Made by a program: the position numbers and the translations under genes. Positions 9,150-18,900 of a DNA stretch of 64,000 nucleotides are shown piece after piece. Within the stretch, counting starts at the first letter, position 1. Each line of letters begins with the position of its first letter. This DNA is from Virgibacillus sp. SK37 (lineage in GTDB: Bacteria; Bacillota; Bacilli; Bacillales; Amphibacillaceae), in the NCBI RefSeq assembly GCF_000725285.1, contig NZ_CP007161.1:3448213-3512212 (forward strand), given 5' to 3'. The notes below the pieces were generated by a model, which had not been told where the DNA came from, ran no database searches, and saw only the letters and a list, made by a program, of their open reading frames with translations.

Positions 9150-10310
9150 TTATTTATGCATTTTCGGATCAAATGCATCTCTTAAACCGTCCCCGATAAG
9201 GTTGAACGTAATCATAATGACTGAAATTAATACTGCAGGAAATACCAACAAGTAAGGGTATAATCGTAAGTTCTCAAATCCAGTGTTAATTAGTGTACCT
9301 AGTGATGCTTCTGGTGGCACTAACCCAAGTCCGATAAAGCTTAGAAAAGCTTCGAAGAAAATGGCACTAGGAATAGTGAACATGGTATTAATAATAATTA
9401 TACCACTAATATTCGGAACTAAATGACGACTAATTATCTTACCATTGGAGGTTCCCAAGGTTCGTGCCGCAAGAACAAATTCCTGACTTTTCAGCTTCAA
9501 TATTTCTCCTCGGACAATACGGGCCATTCCAATCCACCCAGTAATGGTCAGAGCGATAATAATAGAGAGAATACCTGGTTGTAGCACTAAGATCATTAAT
9601 AGTATAACTACCAGGTTCGGTATTCCGACAAGTACTTCCAAAATTCGCTGCATGACGTTATCAACTCGTCCACCATAGAAGGCGGAAACTCCACCATATG
9701 CAACACCGATTACTAAATCAATTGCCGCTGCAACTAGAGCGATAATTAATGATACTCTTGTACCTAACCACAATCTTGTCCACTGGTCACGTCCCAGTGT
9801 GTCTGTTCCTAGCCAAAAATATTGATCATTCATATCTTTTGCTTCATAAATATGATACGTAGCTTGTACTTCAGCAGACTTCGCACTCCCGTCTCCCTTA
9901 TCAAGCTCTTTTATATCAATAAAATCTGCATCATTACCATACCTGGCTACTGCGTTTTTCGTAGCTTCTTCTATGTCTTTACCTTTAAATTCATCTGTTA
10001 ATGTACCATCAAAGCCTAGCCAAGAAATCTTTTCAAGTACTGGCACATGTGGTGGCATTTTCGCACGGGATAAATCTTGATCATCCAGTCCGTAGTCATT
10101 CATCCCCGGTCCTACAATACTCATAATAGAAATTATTATAAGTATGAATACACAGAGCATTGCTAATTTATTTTTAAAGAAGGTTCTCCTTGCATCCTGC
10201 ATAAAGGTTCTGCTTGGACGGGAGATTTTATCACTTGTATCTTCTTTTCTTTCCAAAGGAACAAGAAGATCCTTTGGAACATTATTATTATTTTTATTTT
10301 CGTTATCCAT
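9150..10310 (-). CDS. oppC: Oligopeptide ABC transporter permease, OppC-like
   Basis: The product is 386 residues, longer than the usual 300 of OppC. The extra length is a large extracytoplasmic loop of about 100 residues between TM1 (about 48-70) and the permease core, containing DDQDLSRAKMPPHVP and FWLGTDTLGRDQWTRLW. The latter is the classic OppC entry motif GTDxxGRD. The BPD_transp_1 core with five further TM segments contains the EAA-type loop (AARTLGTSNGKIISRHLVPN) that docks onto the ATPases. The long loop is seen in Bacillus App/Opp-type systems. The start follows GGAGGGGAGAG closely, and it lies directly after oppB. Confidence 0.93.
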   Translation of the reverse strand: MDNENKNNNNVPKDLLVPLERKEDTSDKISRPSRTFMQDARRTFFKNKLAMLCVFILIIISIMSIVGPGMNDYGLDDQDLSRAKMPPHVPVLEKISWLGFDGTLTDEFKGKDIEEATKNAVARYGNDADFIDIKELDKGDGSAKSAEVQATYHIYEAKDMNDQYFWLGTDTLGRDQWTRLWLGTRVSLIIALVAAAIDLVIGVAYGGVSAFYGGRVDNVMQRILEVLVGIPNLVVILLMILVLQPGILSIIIALTITGWIGMARIVRGEILKLKSQEFVLAARTLGTSNGKIISRHLVPNISGIIIINTMFTIPSAIFFEAFLSFIGLGLVPPEASLGTLINTGFENLRLYPYLLVFPAVLISVIMITFNLIGDGLRDAFDPKMHK

Positions 10311-11240
10311 TTAGCTCTCCCCTCCTGTAAGTCTGATTCTAGGGTCAATTAATACATATAGGAGGTCGATTACTAAAATTATTAGAACAAACAAGAAAGC
10401 AAATAAAAGTGTTGTTCCCATAATTGTTGGGTAATCATTAACCATAACTGATGTAACAAACTGCTCTCCAATTCCAGGAACAGCAAAGATTTTCTCGATA
10501 ACTAGTGTACCAGTCATTAGACTAACAGCCATCGGGCCCATTACTGTTACTAGTGGGATTAAAGCATTACGGAGGCCGTGTTTAAAGATAATTCCATATT
10601 CGCTAACACCTTTTGCTCTAGCAGTTGTAATAAAATTGGAACCCATAACTTCGATCATTTCTGTACGTGTAAAACGTGCAGCAGTTGCCATTGGGAAAAT
10701 CATTAATGCAACGGTTGGCAGTATGGTATGTTCAAACGTCCCCCATAATGCGACAGGGAACAATTCCCATTCAACTGCGAGGTAGCGCTGCAGTAATCCT
10801 GCAAACACAAAGGATGGAATAGAAGTACCTAACACAGCAAGTATTGTGGAGGTATAGTCCAGTGCCCCATTATGTGATATTGCGGCGATGAGTCCCAGGA
10901 GAATTCCTAAAAATGTTCCAATTAACAGTGCCTGTGCCCCTAACTGGGCGGACGGACCGATGCGATCCATTAATATTTTGGTTACAGGTGTATTGTCAAA
11001 TGTAAATGAAATTCCTAAATCCCCTTTTACGAGACCACCAATATATCTGACATATTGTACGGGTACCGGGTCATTGAGGCCATATTTCTCTAATACAATT
11101 TCTCTTTGTTCTTCACTTAATTTATCTTCAGCTTTTAACGGGCTACCTGGCAGCATCTTCATCAGAAAGAATGATACGGTAGCAATAATGAACAATGTTA
11201 CAGCCATATAAAGAATACGGCGTAGTATGTAACGAAACAT
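10311..11240 (-). CDS. oppB: Oligopeptide ABC transporter permease, OppB-like
   Basis: This is a 309-residue integral membrane protein with the OppB layout: an N-terminal TM (residues 9-30), a loop with LPGSPLKAEDKLSEEQREIVLEKYGLNDPVPVQY-like sequence, then five TM segments with an EAA loop (TARAKGVSEYGIIFKHGLRNALIP). It forms the transmembrane channel with OppC. The start has AGGAGG seven bases upstream. It is separated from oppA by 157 bases that hold a hairpin, so oppA transcript is probably more abundant than oppBCDF. Confidence 0.94.
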   Translation of the reverse strand: MFRYILRRILYMAVTLFIIATVSFFLMKMLPGSPLKAEDKLSEEQREIVLEKYGLNDPVPVQYVRYIGGLVKGDLGISFTFDNTPVTKILMDRIGPSAQLGAQALLIGTFLGILLGLIAAISHNGALDYTSTILAVLGTSIPSFVFAGLLQRYLAVEWELFPVALWGTFEHTILPTVALMIFPMATAARFTRTEMIEVMGSNFITTARAKGVSEYGIIFKHGLRNALIPLVTVMGPMAVSLMTGTLVIEKIFAVPGIGEQFVTSVMVNDYPTIMGTTLLFAFLFVLIILVIDLLYVLIDPRIRLTGGES

Positions 11241-11321
11241 TTCTGCACCTCCTGAATTTATGTCGAATCTTGTTGTAATTTATAAAATGTTCAATATTGT
11301 AAGACTTTTTAATTGCAGTGG

Positions 11322-11357
11322 AAAAGAGAGTATATGCCAAAGGGTCATACACTCTCT
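11322..11357 (-). terminator. Hairpin between oppA and oppB
   Basis: AGAGAGTGTATG (11357-11346, minus strand) pairs with CATATACTCTCT (11336-11325) with one mismatch, and TTTTCC follows. The T-run is short, so this is likely a leaky terminator or an RNA-stabilising 3' hairpin for oppA. Confidence 0.4.
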
Positions 11358-11397
11358 TCTCTGAAAGTAAAAGCATATTTTTTATTTAAAAATGTAA

Positions 11398-13095
11398 TTA
11401 TTTACTAACACTAGCCCACTTGTACTCGTAGTCCGGACCGAATGGGTTAACGATAATTCCTTCAACACCTTGTCTCAACAACTGTGCAGAAGCTTTTTGG
11501 TAAACTGGAGCAATTGCTGCATCTTCAAATAGAACCTTTTCAGCTTCTAAGAAGTTTTGATATCTTGCTGGGTTATCAGTAGCAAGTGTTGTTTGTGCCT
11601 CTTCCAAAAGCTTATCGTATTCTTTATTGGAATAACCCATTTTGTTGTTTCCACCATCTGTAATCCATAGATTTAAGAAAGTGTATGGATCTAAGAAGTC
11701 AGGACCCCAACCGGAGAATTGAATATCATAATCCATGTTTGTATCTAAATCCAAGCGTTGCTCAAATGGAACCTGCTTTAAAGTAACTTTTAATCCATCA
11801 AGGTTAGTTTGAAGCTGGTTTGCTAGGTATTCGTTCATTTGCTTAGCAGTTTCACTGTCACCAGCAAGGAATTCAAGTTCAACAGAATCAGTTCCTAGCT
11901 CTTCTAAACCTTTTTTCCAATATTCTTTTGCCTTTTCAAGATCATATGTTACTAAGTCTCCACTTACTTCGCGGAAATCTTCTCCAGATTCAGGCATTGG
12001 AGTAAAGTTTGCTGGTACTAAACCATTAGCTACTAGAGATCCGTTATTAAGAATCTGATCAACTAATGCCTGTTTATCAAATGCGCGGCTAATAGCTGCA
12101 CGGATGTTTGTATTTGCTAAAGCTTCGTTTCTAGTTTGATTCATTTTCAAATAGAAAACAGAAGTTTGCGGGTTTACAATATAGTCTTCATGGGTAGAAT
12201 ATTGATCAACAAGGTCAGAAGATAGACCTGCACGGTCAACTGTACCTGCTTCATAAAGATCTACCGCTGTTTGTGGATCTTTAACTACTTCATATGTGAT
12301 TTTATCTAGAGAAACAGTTTCTGCATCCCAGTAATCTTCGTTCTTTGTAAGATTCCAAGAGCTTGAAGTGCTTTCCCAATCAGATAAAATAAATGGACCA
12401 TTTGATAATAATGTATCTGTGCTAGTTGCATATTTATCGCCTTGTTCTTCAACAAACTTTTGGTTTAACGGTAAGAACGTTCCGAAAGTTGTTAATGACT
12501 CAAAGTATGGAGTTGGGTTTTCAAGTTCTACTACTAATGTATAGTCACCATCTGCTTTAACACCAAGTTCTTCAACTGGCTTATCGCCACTGTTAACAGC
12601 AGTTGCATTCTTAATAACTCCACCCATCATGTATGGTCCATATTCTGAACCAGTGTCAGGGTTTACAGCACGTTGCCATGCATAAACAAAGTCATGTGCA
12701 GTTACAGGGTCACCATTTGACCATTTTGCATCTTCACGTAAAGTAAATGTCCATGTTTTACCATCTTCACTTACTTTGTGATCATTTGCAATACCTTCAA
12801 CCGGCTTACCATCTTCACCTAATCGGTAAAGACCTTCCATTGTAGCACCTAAAAATTCAAATGCATATTGGTCTGTTGCCATGGAAGCATCCATTGTTGG
12901 AATTGTATCTCCATTAAGAAGATTTAAGACTTGCTCTCCTGAAGCTTCTTCTCCTTCTGATGCAGAATCTTCAGTTTTTTCTTTGTTACCACTGTCTTCT
13001 GTGCCTTCTGAAGCGTCGTCTCCTCCGCCACAAGCCACTAAGAACACACTAAGCAGTAAACCTAGTGCCAAAAGTAATGACCATTTCAACTTCAT
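11398..13095 (-). CDS. oppA: Oligopeptide-binding lipoprotein, OppA-like
   Basis: I start this protein at ATG 13095, which gives 565 residues and a clean lipoprotein signal (MKLKWSLLLALGLLLSVFLVAC; Cys22), preceded by AAGGGGG. A longer reading from 13167 would put 24 non-signal residues in front. The mature protein has the SBP_bac_5 pattern: NLLNGDTIPTMDASMATDQYAFEFLGATMEGL, then WTFTLREDAKWSNGDPVTAHDFVYAWQR, and ends EYKWASVSK. It would be membrane-tethered and capture peptides for the OppBCDF importer encoded just downstream. Its promoter carries a perfect CcpA cre sequence at 13258-13271, so carbon-catabolite control is likely. Confidence 0.93.
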   Translation of the reverse strand: MKLKWSLLLALGLLLSVFLVACGGGDDASEGTEDSGNKEKTEDSASEGEEASGEQVLNLLNGDTIPTMDASMATDQYAFEFLGATMEGLYRLGEDGKPVEGIANDHKVSEDGKTWTFTLREDAKWSNGDPVTAHDFVYAWQRAVNPDTGSEYGPYMMGGVIKNATAVNSGDKPVEELGVKADGDYTLVVELENPTPYFESLTTFGTFLPLNQKFVEEQGDKYATSTDTLLSNGPFILSDWESTSSSWNLTKNEDYWDAETVSLDKITYEVVKDPQTAVDLYEAGTVDRAGLSSDLVDQYSTHEDYIVNPQTSVFYLKMNQTRNEALANTNIRAAISRAFDKQALVDQILNNGSLVANGLVPANFTPMPESGEDFREVSGDLVTYDLEKAKEYWKKGLEELGTDSVELEFLAGDSETAKQMNEYLANQLQTNLDGLKVTLKQVPFEQRLDLDTNMDYDIQFSGWGPDFLDPYTFLNLWITDGGNNKMGYSNKEYDKLLEEAQTTLATDNPARYQNFLEAEKVLFEDAAIAPVYQKASAQLLRQGVEGIIVNPFGPDYEYKWASVSK

Positions 13096-13234
13096 AGTCA
13101 AAAGAACCCCCTTATTTTCTATTTTCTGATATTTTCGTAGATGAATTCTACTACAAGAAGTATACAATTATTTTTACAGTTTTGTAAAGTCTTTTTTTAA
13201 AATAGTGAAAAAACTATTACTATTTATTAAATTA

Positions 13235-13271
13235 ATAAAGTCATGAAAACCCTTGATTGACAACGCTTTCA
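13235..13271 (-). promoter_or_regulatory. oppA promoter region with a perfect cre (CcpA) site
   Basis: The 14-mer at 13258-13271 reads TGAAAGCGTTGTCA on the minus strand and matches the Bacillus cre consensus TGWAANCGNTNWCA at every position. It contains a possible -35 TTGTCA (13263-13258); a weak -10 (CTTTAT or TTTATT) lies 17-18 bases further at about 13240-13234. Overlap with the -35 would predict repression by CcpA. The site also sits in the shared region with the divergent gene at 13371, which has a TATAAT at 13333-13338. Confidence 0.65.
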
Positions 13272-13370
13272 TGAATAAGTGTTCACTACAAATTATTACA
13301 AAATTATTTCCAATTAAATCTATTTTCTATGATATAATGAGTAACAAATTACTATAAAAGGTGGAAATAT

Positions 13371-13745
13371 ATGCAACTCTTCATGAACAAATGGTTCTGT
13401 TTCTTAGTAAATATTTTAGTAGTGACGCTTATCTTTTTTCTATTCACTCCTAAATATGATCTGGAGAACTATATAAACACATGGTTTTATGTTTTTCTCC
13501 TTTCACTTGTAGCAATTCTATTTCTATTTATTAAAAAGGGTGGCTTTTTTGACGGTCTGACCTTCTCTTTTAGAAGATTTGGTAGTATGATGTCAAAAAA
13601 GAAGAAAGACTATATGGGAGAATGGAAAGACAAACCTGCGCCATCTCAAACTATAAATACTACTTTTTACCGCAATCTCCGATTCCTAGTGTGGATGCAA
13701 ATTGTTATTCTACTATTGCTAATGGCACTCTACTACACAATATAA
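13371..13745 (+). CDS. Small membrane protein, DUF3899-like
   Basis: This 124-residue protein has three predicted membrane segments (about residues 9-27, 38-54 and 104-123). A basic cytoplasmic loop, KKGGFFDGLTFSFRRFGSMMSKKKKDYMGEWKDKP, lies between the second and third. The loop pattern (GFFDG..FRR...KK) resembles DUF3899 proteins of Bacilli; I am moderately sure of that family. An AAAGGTGG ribosome binding site and a TATAAT at 13333-13338 support expression. It is divergent from oppA. No function is known. Confidence 0.7.
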   Translation: MQLFMNKWFCFLVNILVVTLIFFLFTPKYDLENYINTWFYVFLLSLVAILFLFIKKGGFFDGLTFSFRRFGSMMSKKKKDYMGEWKDKPAPSQTINTTFYRNLRFLVWMQIVILLLLMALYYTI

Positions 13746-13758
13746 TTCAGTTTTTAAA

Positions 13759-13796
13759 AGAGCACAATGAGTCGAAAAGCCCATTATGCTCTCTTT
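13759..13796. terminator. Bidirectional terminator
   Basis: GAGCACAATG (13760-13769) pairs with CATTATGCTC (13782-13791) with one mismatch. T-runs follow on both strands (TCTTTTA and TTTTAAAAAC), serving the converging genes at 13371 and 13796. Confidence 0.65.
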
Positions 13797-14836
13797 TATA
13801 TTAGTGAATTTATTATTTGCTTTACCGATTCTTCCTTTTTTATTTCACCTACACCTTGTCCAGCCCATAAGGATTGAAGATCCGCCAATGAAAATACTTT
13901 TGCTGTAGCTCGTATATCTTTAGTCATCTCATTTTGCAAAGGAAATGGCAATGAGTTAAGCTTACTTTGTTCTAAATCATCAATAAAACGGTTCTTCACT
14001 GCTCGAGCTGGGCGACCGGAAAATGCTCTTGTTATTTGAGTATCCTCTGCTTCTGCCTGGATTAACGCATGACGATAAGCCGCATTTGTACCGGCTTCTC
14101 TAGCTATTAAAAATTTTGTGCCAAGCTGGACAGCACTTACCCCCATTGCTAGCAATCCTTTTATTTGCTCTCTTGTATGTATACCTCCTGCAGCTATAAT
14201 AGGAAGTTGCAAATTTCCTTTAAATCTTTCCACTAAAGCTATTAAACCAAGATCAGCATTATCATTGAATCTATTTAAATCAAAGGTACTACGGTGCCCG
14301 CCTGCTTCATAACCTTGTGCCACAACTGCATCATAACCTGCTTCTTCCAACAGTTTTGCCTCATATACATTCGTTGCCATTCCTATCAGTTTCACCTGAT
14401 TAGCTTTTAATCTTTCAATTAATGAGGCTGTTAACACGCCAAAAGCTGTACTGACAATTGGAATGTTTTCATCGAGTATTACTTGAATTTTTTCATGTAG
14501 ATGATCTCTTACTTTAATCTCTCTGCTTCCTTCGTTAATAGAAAGTTCTTGCCTGTATTTATTAAGGAATTGTTGCATTTCAGCGACTTCGTTGGAATAT
14601 GTTTCAAGATTTATGGCGAACACATTTACTGCAAATGGCTTAGAAGTTAGCATTTTCACTTGTTTGATTTCTTCTTTCAGCTTAGGTGCGCTCATATAAC
14701 CGGCACCTATTGTACCAAGGCATCCATTCGTTGCTACGGCTGCTACTAATTCCGGTGTAGTAATTCCTCCGGCCATCCCTGCTTGAATGATAGGATGTGC
14801 AATGTTCATTTCTTTACAAAAATCCAACTCACTCAC
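13796..14836 (-). CDS. Nitronate monooxygenase / FabK-like FMN oxidoreductase
   Basis: The 346-residue protein has the TIM-barrel NMO fold: IIQAGMAGGITTPELVAAVATNG near the N-terminus, the flavin/substrate motif VVAQGYEAGGHR at about residues 170-181, then IIAAGGIHTREQIKGLLAMGVSAVQLGTKFL, which binds the FMN phosphate. Family members oxidise propionate-3-nitronate or, in the FabK branch, reduce enoyl-ACP. The GxEAGGH motif fits class II NMOs, but FabK cannot be excluded. The first start is GTG 14836, very close to GAGGTGA; TTG 14827 has a better-spaced ribosome binding site. Repeat element A begins about 65 bases upstream. Confidence 0.85.
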   Translation of the reverse strand: MSELDFCKEMNIAHPIIQAGMAGGITTPELVAAVATNGCLGTIGAGYMSAPKLKEEIKQVKMLTSKPFAVNVFAINLETYSNEVAEMQQFLNKYRQELSINEGSREIKVRDHLHEKIQVILDENIPIVSTAFGVLTASLIERLKANQVKLIGMATNVYEAKLLEEAGYDAVVAQGYEAGGHRSTFDLNRFNDNADLGLIALVERFKGNLQLPIIAAGGIHTREQIKGLLAMGVSAVQLGTKFLIAREAGTNAAYRHALIQAEAEDTQITRAFSGRPARAVKNRFIDDLEQSKLNSLPFPLQNEMTKDIRATAKVFSLADLQSLWAGQGVGEIKKEESVKQIINSLI

Positions 14837-14902
14837 CTCACTAATCTAGAATTGTTTTACGGTCCTAATACAGATACTAAGATACAACATTATCTCGTAC
14901 AT

Positions 14903-15520
14903 TCATAGTTGGAAATAATTGCTAACTAGAGTATATCTAATTTTAAGGAAGTGGATGAACCCATTGATTTCCGCTTTAGTGGGACGCTTTCCACCGGCAT
15001 GGCTTCAGCCGCTTCCTTCGCTACGCTACGTCCAGGGTCTTCAGCTCATGCTATTCCGGTAGGAGTCGCCCCCTTCCGCTCCAATCAATTTGTATCTGCT
15101 TTGTACCATAAATAGCGGGTTATTATCTAACCGCTTACCAGTGAAGGAAAAACACGAAGACTCCTCGGAAAGAAAAAACACCTTTCCTTCGTGCGATGCA
15201 TAATTCGCTGAAGCCTTCCTTGTCCTGTGGGAAAAGCTACAGGGCTTTTTGATGGGGCGAGTAATCGCAAAAGGTCTTCGGTGGGACGAGGTAACGCAGT
15301 CCCAGCCCCAGCTGAAGATCCCGCAGGACCCGTAAAGCTTCTATGAGAAACATCGCACGCAGAAAAAGTGGTTTTCTTTTTCAAGGAAGTGGTTTTCTTC
15401 CGAGGAAGCTGAAGCGTTGCCCACGGAAAGCGAAGTGTATTTTCCGAAACGGCCGTTTACAGTACTATCAAGTTACTTTGCAGTATATCTATTTTGCGAA
15501 TCACTAGATAGCCCCCAACC
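14903..15520. repeat. Interspersed MITE-like element, copy A (reverse orientation)
   Basis: This non-coding, GC-richer stretch shares its ends and internal blocks with copies B (42084-42547) and C (56821-57597), in the opposite orientation. Its left end (CATAGTTGG at 14903) matches the right ends of B and C. Its right end (ACAGTACTATCAAGTTACTT, then GCCCCCAACC ending at 15520) is the reverse complement of their left ends. The central arm with ATAAATAGCGGGTTAT lies at about 15080-15160. The core cassette at 14982-15067 has the same relative orientation as in B. Open frames inside (for example 15127-15384) are low-complexity by-products and are not called as genes. It fills most of the 774-bp gap between the genes at 13796 and 15611. 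Confidence 0.8.
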
Positions 15521-15560
15521 TCTATTTTAGAACCGGTTTTATATAGAATATCATATCTAT

Positions 15561-15596
15561 AAAAAAAGAGGATGCATTTAACGAATACATCCTCCT
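15561..15596 (-). terminator. Terminator of the 49-residue membrane protein gene
   Basis: GAGGATG (15568-15574) pairs with CATCCTC (15588-15594), with further partial pairing inside. On the minus strand a run of seven T follows (15567-15561). Confidence 0.75.
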
Positions 15597-15610
15597 AAAT
15601 TAAATTCTGC

Positions 15611-15760
15611 TTATGACTTATTACTGAATAAATATTCCATCATCGAATCAAATAGAGCAACATCATCAGTTACCAGAAATACTGGCAATAACATAATTGC
15701 CATTACTACAGCAAAATTAGCTACGAAAAACTTTGCCACCCCTCTTGCAACTGTTCTCAT
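15611..15760 (-). CDS. Small single-TM membrane protein, 49 residues
   Basis: An ATG at 15760 with AAGGGAG upstream opens a 49-residue frame starting MRTVARGVAKFFVANFAVVM and ending MMEYLFSNKS. It has a basic N-terminus, one hydrophobic helix (about residues 11-29) and an acidic, amphipathic tail. A strong intrinsic terminator lies just downstream at 15561-15596. The ribosome binding site, frame and terminator together argue for a real transcribed small protein. I recognise no family. It could be a regulator of a membrane complex or a toxin-like peptide, but nothing in the sequence decides this. Confidence 0.65.
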   Translation of the reverse strand: MRTVARGVAKFFVANFAVVMAIMLLPVFLVTDDVALFDSMMEYLFSNKS

Positions 15761-15901
15761 CTTCCCATCTCCCTTAAGTGTTTACTTGTAATTTATACGA
15801 ATGTGGCTTGGTTAAGAACAAAATATGGTTCGCATTATAAATTTTCTTCTTTTATAAAAGTCACGGATATTATTTTCCCTTTTTTCCGTTTATGAAAACA
15901 T

Positions 15902-15931
15902 AAAGAACCAGCCTGGGCAGGCTGGTTCTTT
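15902..15931 (-). terminator. Terminator of the SNF2 helicase gene
   Basis: A 13-bp perfect stem (AAAGAACCAGCCT/AGGCTGGTTCTTT) has a 4-base loop, and a moderately T-rich tail follows on the minus strand. It begins three bases past the stop codon. Confidence 0.7.
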
Positions 15932-15933
15932 CA

Positions 15934-18900
15934 TTAAATATTCAATAGTTCTTTAACATCATCTTCACTGAGACTGGATAGCATAGACTCTCCAGGCTGA
16001 ATAACCTGGTCAATGAGCTCTCGTTTCTTTTGTTGTAAATCATAAATTTTTTCTTCGATGGTACCTTCAGCAATCAACCGAATGACCTGGACAACATTTT
16101 TCTGACCAAATCGATGAGCACGGCCTGTTGCCTGGTCCTCCACCGCCGGATTCCACCAAAGATCATACAAAATAACCGTATCTGCCCCAGTTAAGTTGAG
16201 GCCTGTGCCACCGGCTTTCAAGGAAATAAGAAAAACATCGTTTTCTCCATTGTTAAATCGTTCGCTCATTTCCACTCGTTCTTGTGATGGTGTCTGCCCG
16301 TGTAAGTAAAAGTAACCTATTCCTTCGTTCTCAAGTTTCGCACTAATGATTTCATGCATACTTGTAAACTGGGAGAAGATCAGCATGCGTTTTCCACTTT
16401 CCCTTGCAGTACGTATCGTCTCCATCAATTGCTCAAGCTTACCCGATTTCCCCTGATAATTTTCGATAAACAAGGAAGGATGACAGCATAGTTGGCGCAA
16501 GCGTGTTAATCCAGCAAGTATCTTCATCCGGTTTTTTTGAAAACCACTTTCCTGCATCGATTGGGCAGCTTCCTGTTGAAGTTGGCGATGATACCCAATA
16601 TACAAATCCTTCTGTTCTTTGGTTAGTTCGGATACATGAACAGTTTCAATCTTATCCGGTAATTCCTTCAGTACATCTTTTTTGAGACGTCGAAGAATAA
16701 ATGGTTTTGTAATCTTTGCTATTCTTTCATGAGACAATTGTTTGAATTTGCGATGATTTGGCATCAGCCCTGGCAATATAACCTGGAAAATAGCCCATAG
16801 CTCATCAATCGAGTTTTCTATTGGTGTGCCACTTAACGCAAATTTTCTTCCTGCTTTTATTTCACGTATTGCCCTTGATGTTTTCGTTGCGTAGTTCTTA
16901 ATATATTGTGCCTCATCTAAGATGAGTGTCTGAAAGGTCAATTCCCGGTAATATTCAATATCCTGTCTGAGAGTAGCGTAAGAGGTAATCCAAACATCTG
17001 CTGCATCAATCGTGCCGGTAATTTTTTCTCTTCGCTCCTGAGGATTCCCTGTTAAGATAGCTACTTTCATCTCCGGTGAAAACTTTTCGCATTCATTCTT
17101 CCAATTATAAATAACGGAAGATGGTGCCACAATCAAGTGTGGATGCTCACTAGGCTCTGAAGCAATGTAGGCGATGCTCTGTAAGGTTTTTCCCAAGCCC
17201 ATATCATCTGCCAATATGCCCCCTAGATGATAATGGCTAAGGGATTTAAACCATTGATACCCCGTTTGCTGGTAATTCCGCAACGTAGCCTGTAAGTTAG
17301 CTGGTAATGGGTATACTTGTTCTTCTGGTGATTTCAGTTGATGAAGCAGCTTGCGAAATGATGGATCATAATTTTTATTCGTTTCAATCATTTCATCTAC
17401 CTGCGTACCACGATAGACCGGTACATGAATACTGCCATCTTGAAGATCATCTTTATTAATCTCCATATCACTAAAGAGCTGCTTCATGGAAGTAAAGTCT
17501 TCCCCTTCCAAGGAAAGCAGTGCGCCATTTTGCAGACGGTAATACCGCTTTTTTTCAATAACGGCATCAATAATTTTGTTTATCTCTGAGTCGTCTACAC
17601 CTGCTATGTCAAAGCCAATTTCCAGTAAATTAGATGATGTTTCCAAATTTACTCTTGTACTGGGTACTGGGTCTGTTTCCATAATATAATTCCGTATATC
17701 TGAAGTCAGAAACAGTTCCACTTGGTCATCTAAAAGTGGAAGAACATGATACAAAAAGTCGTATATTTCTTCCTCTTCTTCTGCTGCCAAATACAGTTCT
17801 TTTCCGTTATATTTAAAATTTGCGTATTCAATAAGACGCATGATTTGTTGTTCTTTCTCTGTATCTCGAATAATAATAACATCGTGCTGCTCTCTGCCAC
17901 TAAACGGATCTATTAATTGATCTCCATAGTGATATTCCAGCTTACCAATAATCCAATCACTTTTTACTTCGAGATACATTTTGGCGCGTAGGGGAACTTG
18001 AATGATTTCTTCTCTTACATTATTATCTATCGCTACATCCCCAATTTTCTTCAAAGAGGGAAGCACTTCTGATAAAAACGTGTCTGCTTGTTGTTTGGAG
18101 ATCGGCAGTTCGAGATTATCCATTCCAAATTGACTAATTTGCTCAAGCACCGGGACCTGTTCTTTAGCAGGGCTATAAAATACACCTTTATGAAAAAATA
18201 ATTCATATGCCGGAAGATAGGCCCCGTCGGATAGTTCATCCATTATTAAGGTTAAATCCTCTTTGTCATTTTTAGAAATAGAAAAATGAAAAGGTAGACT
18301 ATCTTTTTCTAATTGCACATGGGTAAAGGACGTCCGTTCTGTGACGACGGTAAAATTCCGTTCAATCAATTTTTCCAAGAGATCTTCTGCAATTAAAGGA
18401 GGAAGGGTAATATACCTTCGATCATTTGCTGTCTTTTGATAATACATGTAAGAGTGGTCATTATAAATGGACTCATTTTTTAAAACAGCATGCAGCTTTT
18501 CAAAAATTTCTCTATCCTGAGGAAGAAAATGATGCGTATCAGGAAAATAGGTAAATGTTTTTGTGAAAAAGTGTTCGATATTATTTAAAACATGCTTAAG
18601 AAATTCATACGCATCCTTTACTACGTAACAGCGCTTCTCCCCAGTTTTTATTTCAATGGACAAGCTTTTGTCATAAGACAGGTGACAATAATACTCCACC
18701 TTCATTTCCTTCTTCTCCGGAAGAATCTCATTTTCAGCTGTTGGTTGTTGAATATCACTAAAAGCCCGGATAAATCGGTTGGTCATATTATAATCATAAT
18801 CTGCAAAGGCTGGAGGTTTATTAGCGCTTCTATTGGCAATCGCTATTAATGTTGCAGCAACATGCTTACAGGAACCAAATGTTTCAAATGCCGGGCAATC

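Noticed and set aside
15127-15384. 85-residue open frame inside repeat element A
   Set aside because: It has biased, low-complexity composition, no ribosome binding site, and the same sequence is non-open in copies B and C.
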